DNA from: a virus | Reading direction: 5' to 3' (one strand) | DNA length: 25,040 nt | Virus record (IMG/VR): IMGVR_UViG_3300007234_000092 | Coordinates: 1 to 25,040 of that record | Shown here: positions 24,448-25,040 of the stretch, one piece after another | How positions within the stretch are numbered: the stretch's first letter is position 1 | How the letters are laid out: each line of letters opens with the position of its first letter | Program-made: the position numbers and the translations under genes | The notes under the pieces: generated by a model | Seen by the model: the letters and a program-made list of their open reading frames with translations, nothing else | Database searches by the model: none | Told to the model about the DNA's origin: nothing

Positions 24448-25040
24448 TGGCTCTTATCCCTTTGCTGGGTGGCAATCTCGCGTCGACGGGTTTTGACCCA
24501 ACGCTGATTGGTAATTCTGTTTGGTTTGACGGTTCTGCCGACTATATGGACAAAACTTTTTCATCAGGTTCTGCTCAATCAAGAATTGTTTATGCTTGTT
24601 GGTTACAAAGAAATGATTTTAGCAGATTGCAAAGTATTTTTACGGCAGACAAAAGCGGTAGAGCGGATCGTTTTGGTTTCCAAGCTGATGATACAATAGA
24701 TATTCATCTTGAGCAAAACGGTGGATCAACAATTATCTATTCCACTAGTAATGTCTTTAGAGATACTGGCTGGTATCATTTTATACTGTCAATTGATCTT
24801 AATGTTGCACAAGCCAGTGCTGTACAACTTTATGTGAATGGTGTTCAAAATAATGTTACAGTTACATTTGGTCCATCTGCTGGCGCTTTATCAACTATGG
24901 ATTCATTCGGCAACGCTGCGAGACATGCGATTGGCAAACGAAGTGCTGCAAGCGATAGATTTTCAAACACATATCAAACGCAGTGTACACTTTTAGTTGG
25001 ACAGTCTATTCAAAACGGTGATGTATCTGTTTCAGACTTT
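24447..25040 (+). CDS. LamG/concanavalin-A-like tail tip protein, partial (3' end outside window)
   Basis: The frame is open from the ATG, which overlaps the fibre stop, to the last base (198 codons). After MALIPLLGGNLAST comes a jelly-roll-like pattern: NSVWFDGSADYMDKTF, IVYACWLQR, IFTADKSGRADRFGFQ, then a GWYHFILSID strand and VQLYVNGVQN. The sequence of 'W(F)DG..DY', 'W..R', 'GWYH' and 'LYVNG' is that of LamG-type lectin domains in phage tail spikes, which bind surface glycans. From about 24520 the DNA is much more AT-rich than everything before it; row 24541-24600 is about 32% GC. This is typical of recently exchanged host-recognition genes. Whether an enzyme domain follows is not visible. 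Confidence 0.85.
   Translation, partial: MALIPLLGGNLASTGFDPTLIGNSVWFDGSADYMDKTFSSGSAQSRIVYACWLQRNDFSRLQSIFTADKSGRADRFGFQADDTIDIHLEQNGGSTIIYSTSNVFRDTGWYHFILSIDLNVAQASAVQLYVNGVQNNVTVTFGPSAGALSTMDSFGNAARHAIGKRSAASDRFSNTYQTQCTLLVGQSIQNGDVSVSDF

Noticed and set aside
23293-25040. Diversity-generating retroelement (as in BPP-1) near the fibre genes
   Set aside because: No reverse transcriptase, template repeat or repeated variable region is visible before the window ends. It could still lie beyond 25040.

Overview
The window is a contiguous, entirely plus-strand virion-morphogenesis module of a tailed, short-tailed (podovirus-type) double-stranded DNA phage. It starts inside the large terminase gene and ends inside a tail spike/fibre gene, so both ends are cut. 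Gene content and order (terminase, portal of the head-tail connector type, Bbp19-like protein, scaffold, major capsid, Bbp16-like cement protein, tail tubular A and B, internal virion proteins, T7-gp17-type fibre) are those of podophages related to Bordetella phage BPP-1 and Burkholderia phage Bcep22, with the T7 logic of an ejected internal core. The composition is moderately GC-rich with AT-richer patches. The host is probably a proteobacterium, but nothing here fixes it. No tRNA, integrase, polymerase, lysis cassette, CRISPR array or minus-strand gene is seen.

Layout: 1-1065 terminase C-terminal part; 1093-1983 three small genes (a possible papain-like peptidase, a polyproline protein, a capsid-staple-like protein); 1985-4011 portal and Bbp19-like protein; 4004-7047 virion surface/decoration protein, scaffold, major capsid protein and cement protein, closed by a perfect 11-bp hairpin at 7057-7084, the position that the T-phi terminator holds in T7. 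Then 7119-10453 small connector gene, tail tubular A and tail tubular B; 10453-11357 a free GNAT acetyltransferase and a cupin-like protein; 11360-14064 two T7 gp14/gp15-like internal core proteins; 14064-23240 one giant gene of 3058 residues; 23293-24447 a fibre with a T7-type anchor; 24447 onward an AT-rich LamG-type tip protein that runs off the window. Many junctions are ATGA, TGATG or TAATG overlaps, pointing to translational coupling.

The most unusual part is the giant gene. Its ends look like a membrane-active, ejected virion protein. Its middle (about residues 790-1935) is a string of enzyme-like modules: an ART-PolyVal-type ADP-ribosyltransferase, a GNAT-like acetyltransferase, a helix-hairpin-helix-glycosylase-like domain and an HExxH zincin. 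The ART module lies exactly between two nearly identical 40-bp in-frame direct repeats, and much of the ART-to-HhH stretch is lower in GC than its flanks. A separate 69-codon reading frame with its own strong ribosome binding site is nested out of frame inside the giant gene (18997-19206) and looks like a real small phage protein. Together these suggest an ejected polyvalent protein assembled by insertion of effector modules and, in one place, of a formerly separate overlapping gene pair.

All family assignments come from reading the translated sequences. No database search was run.
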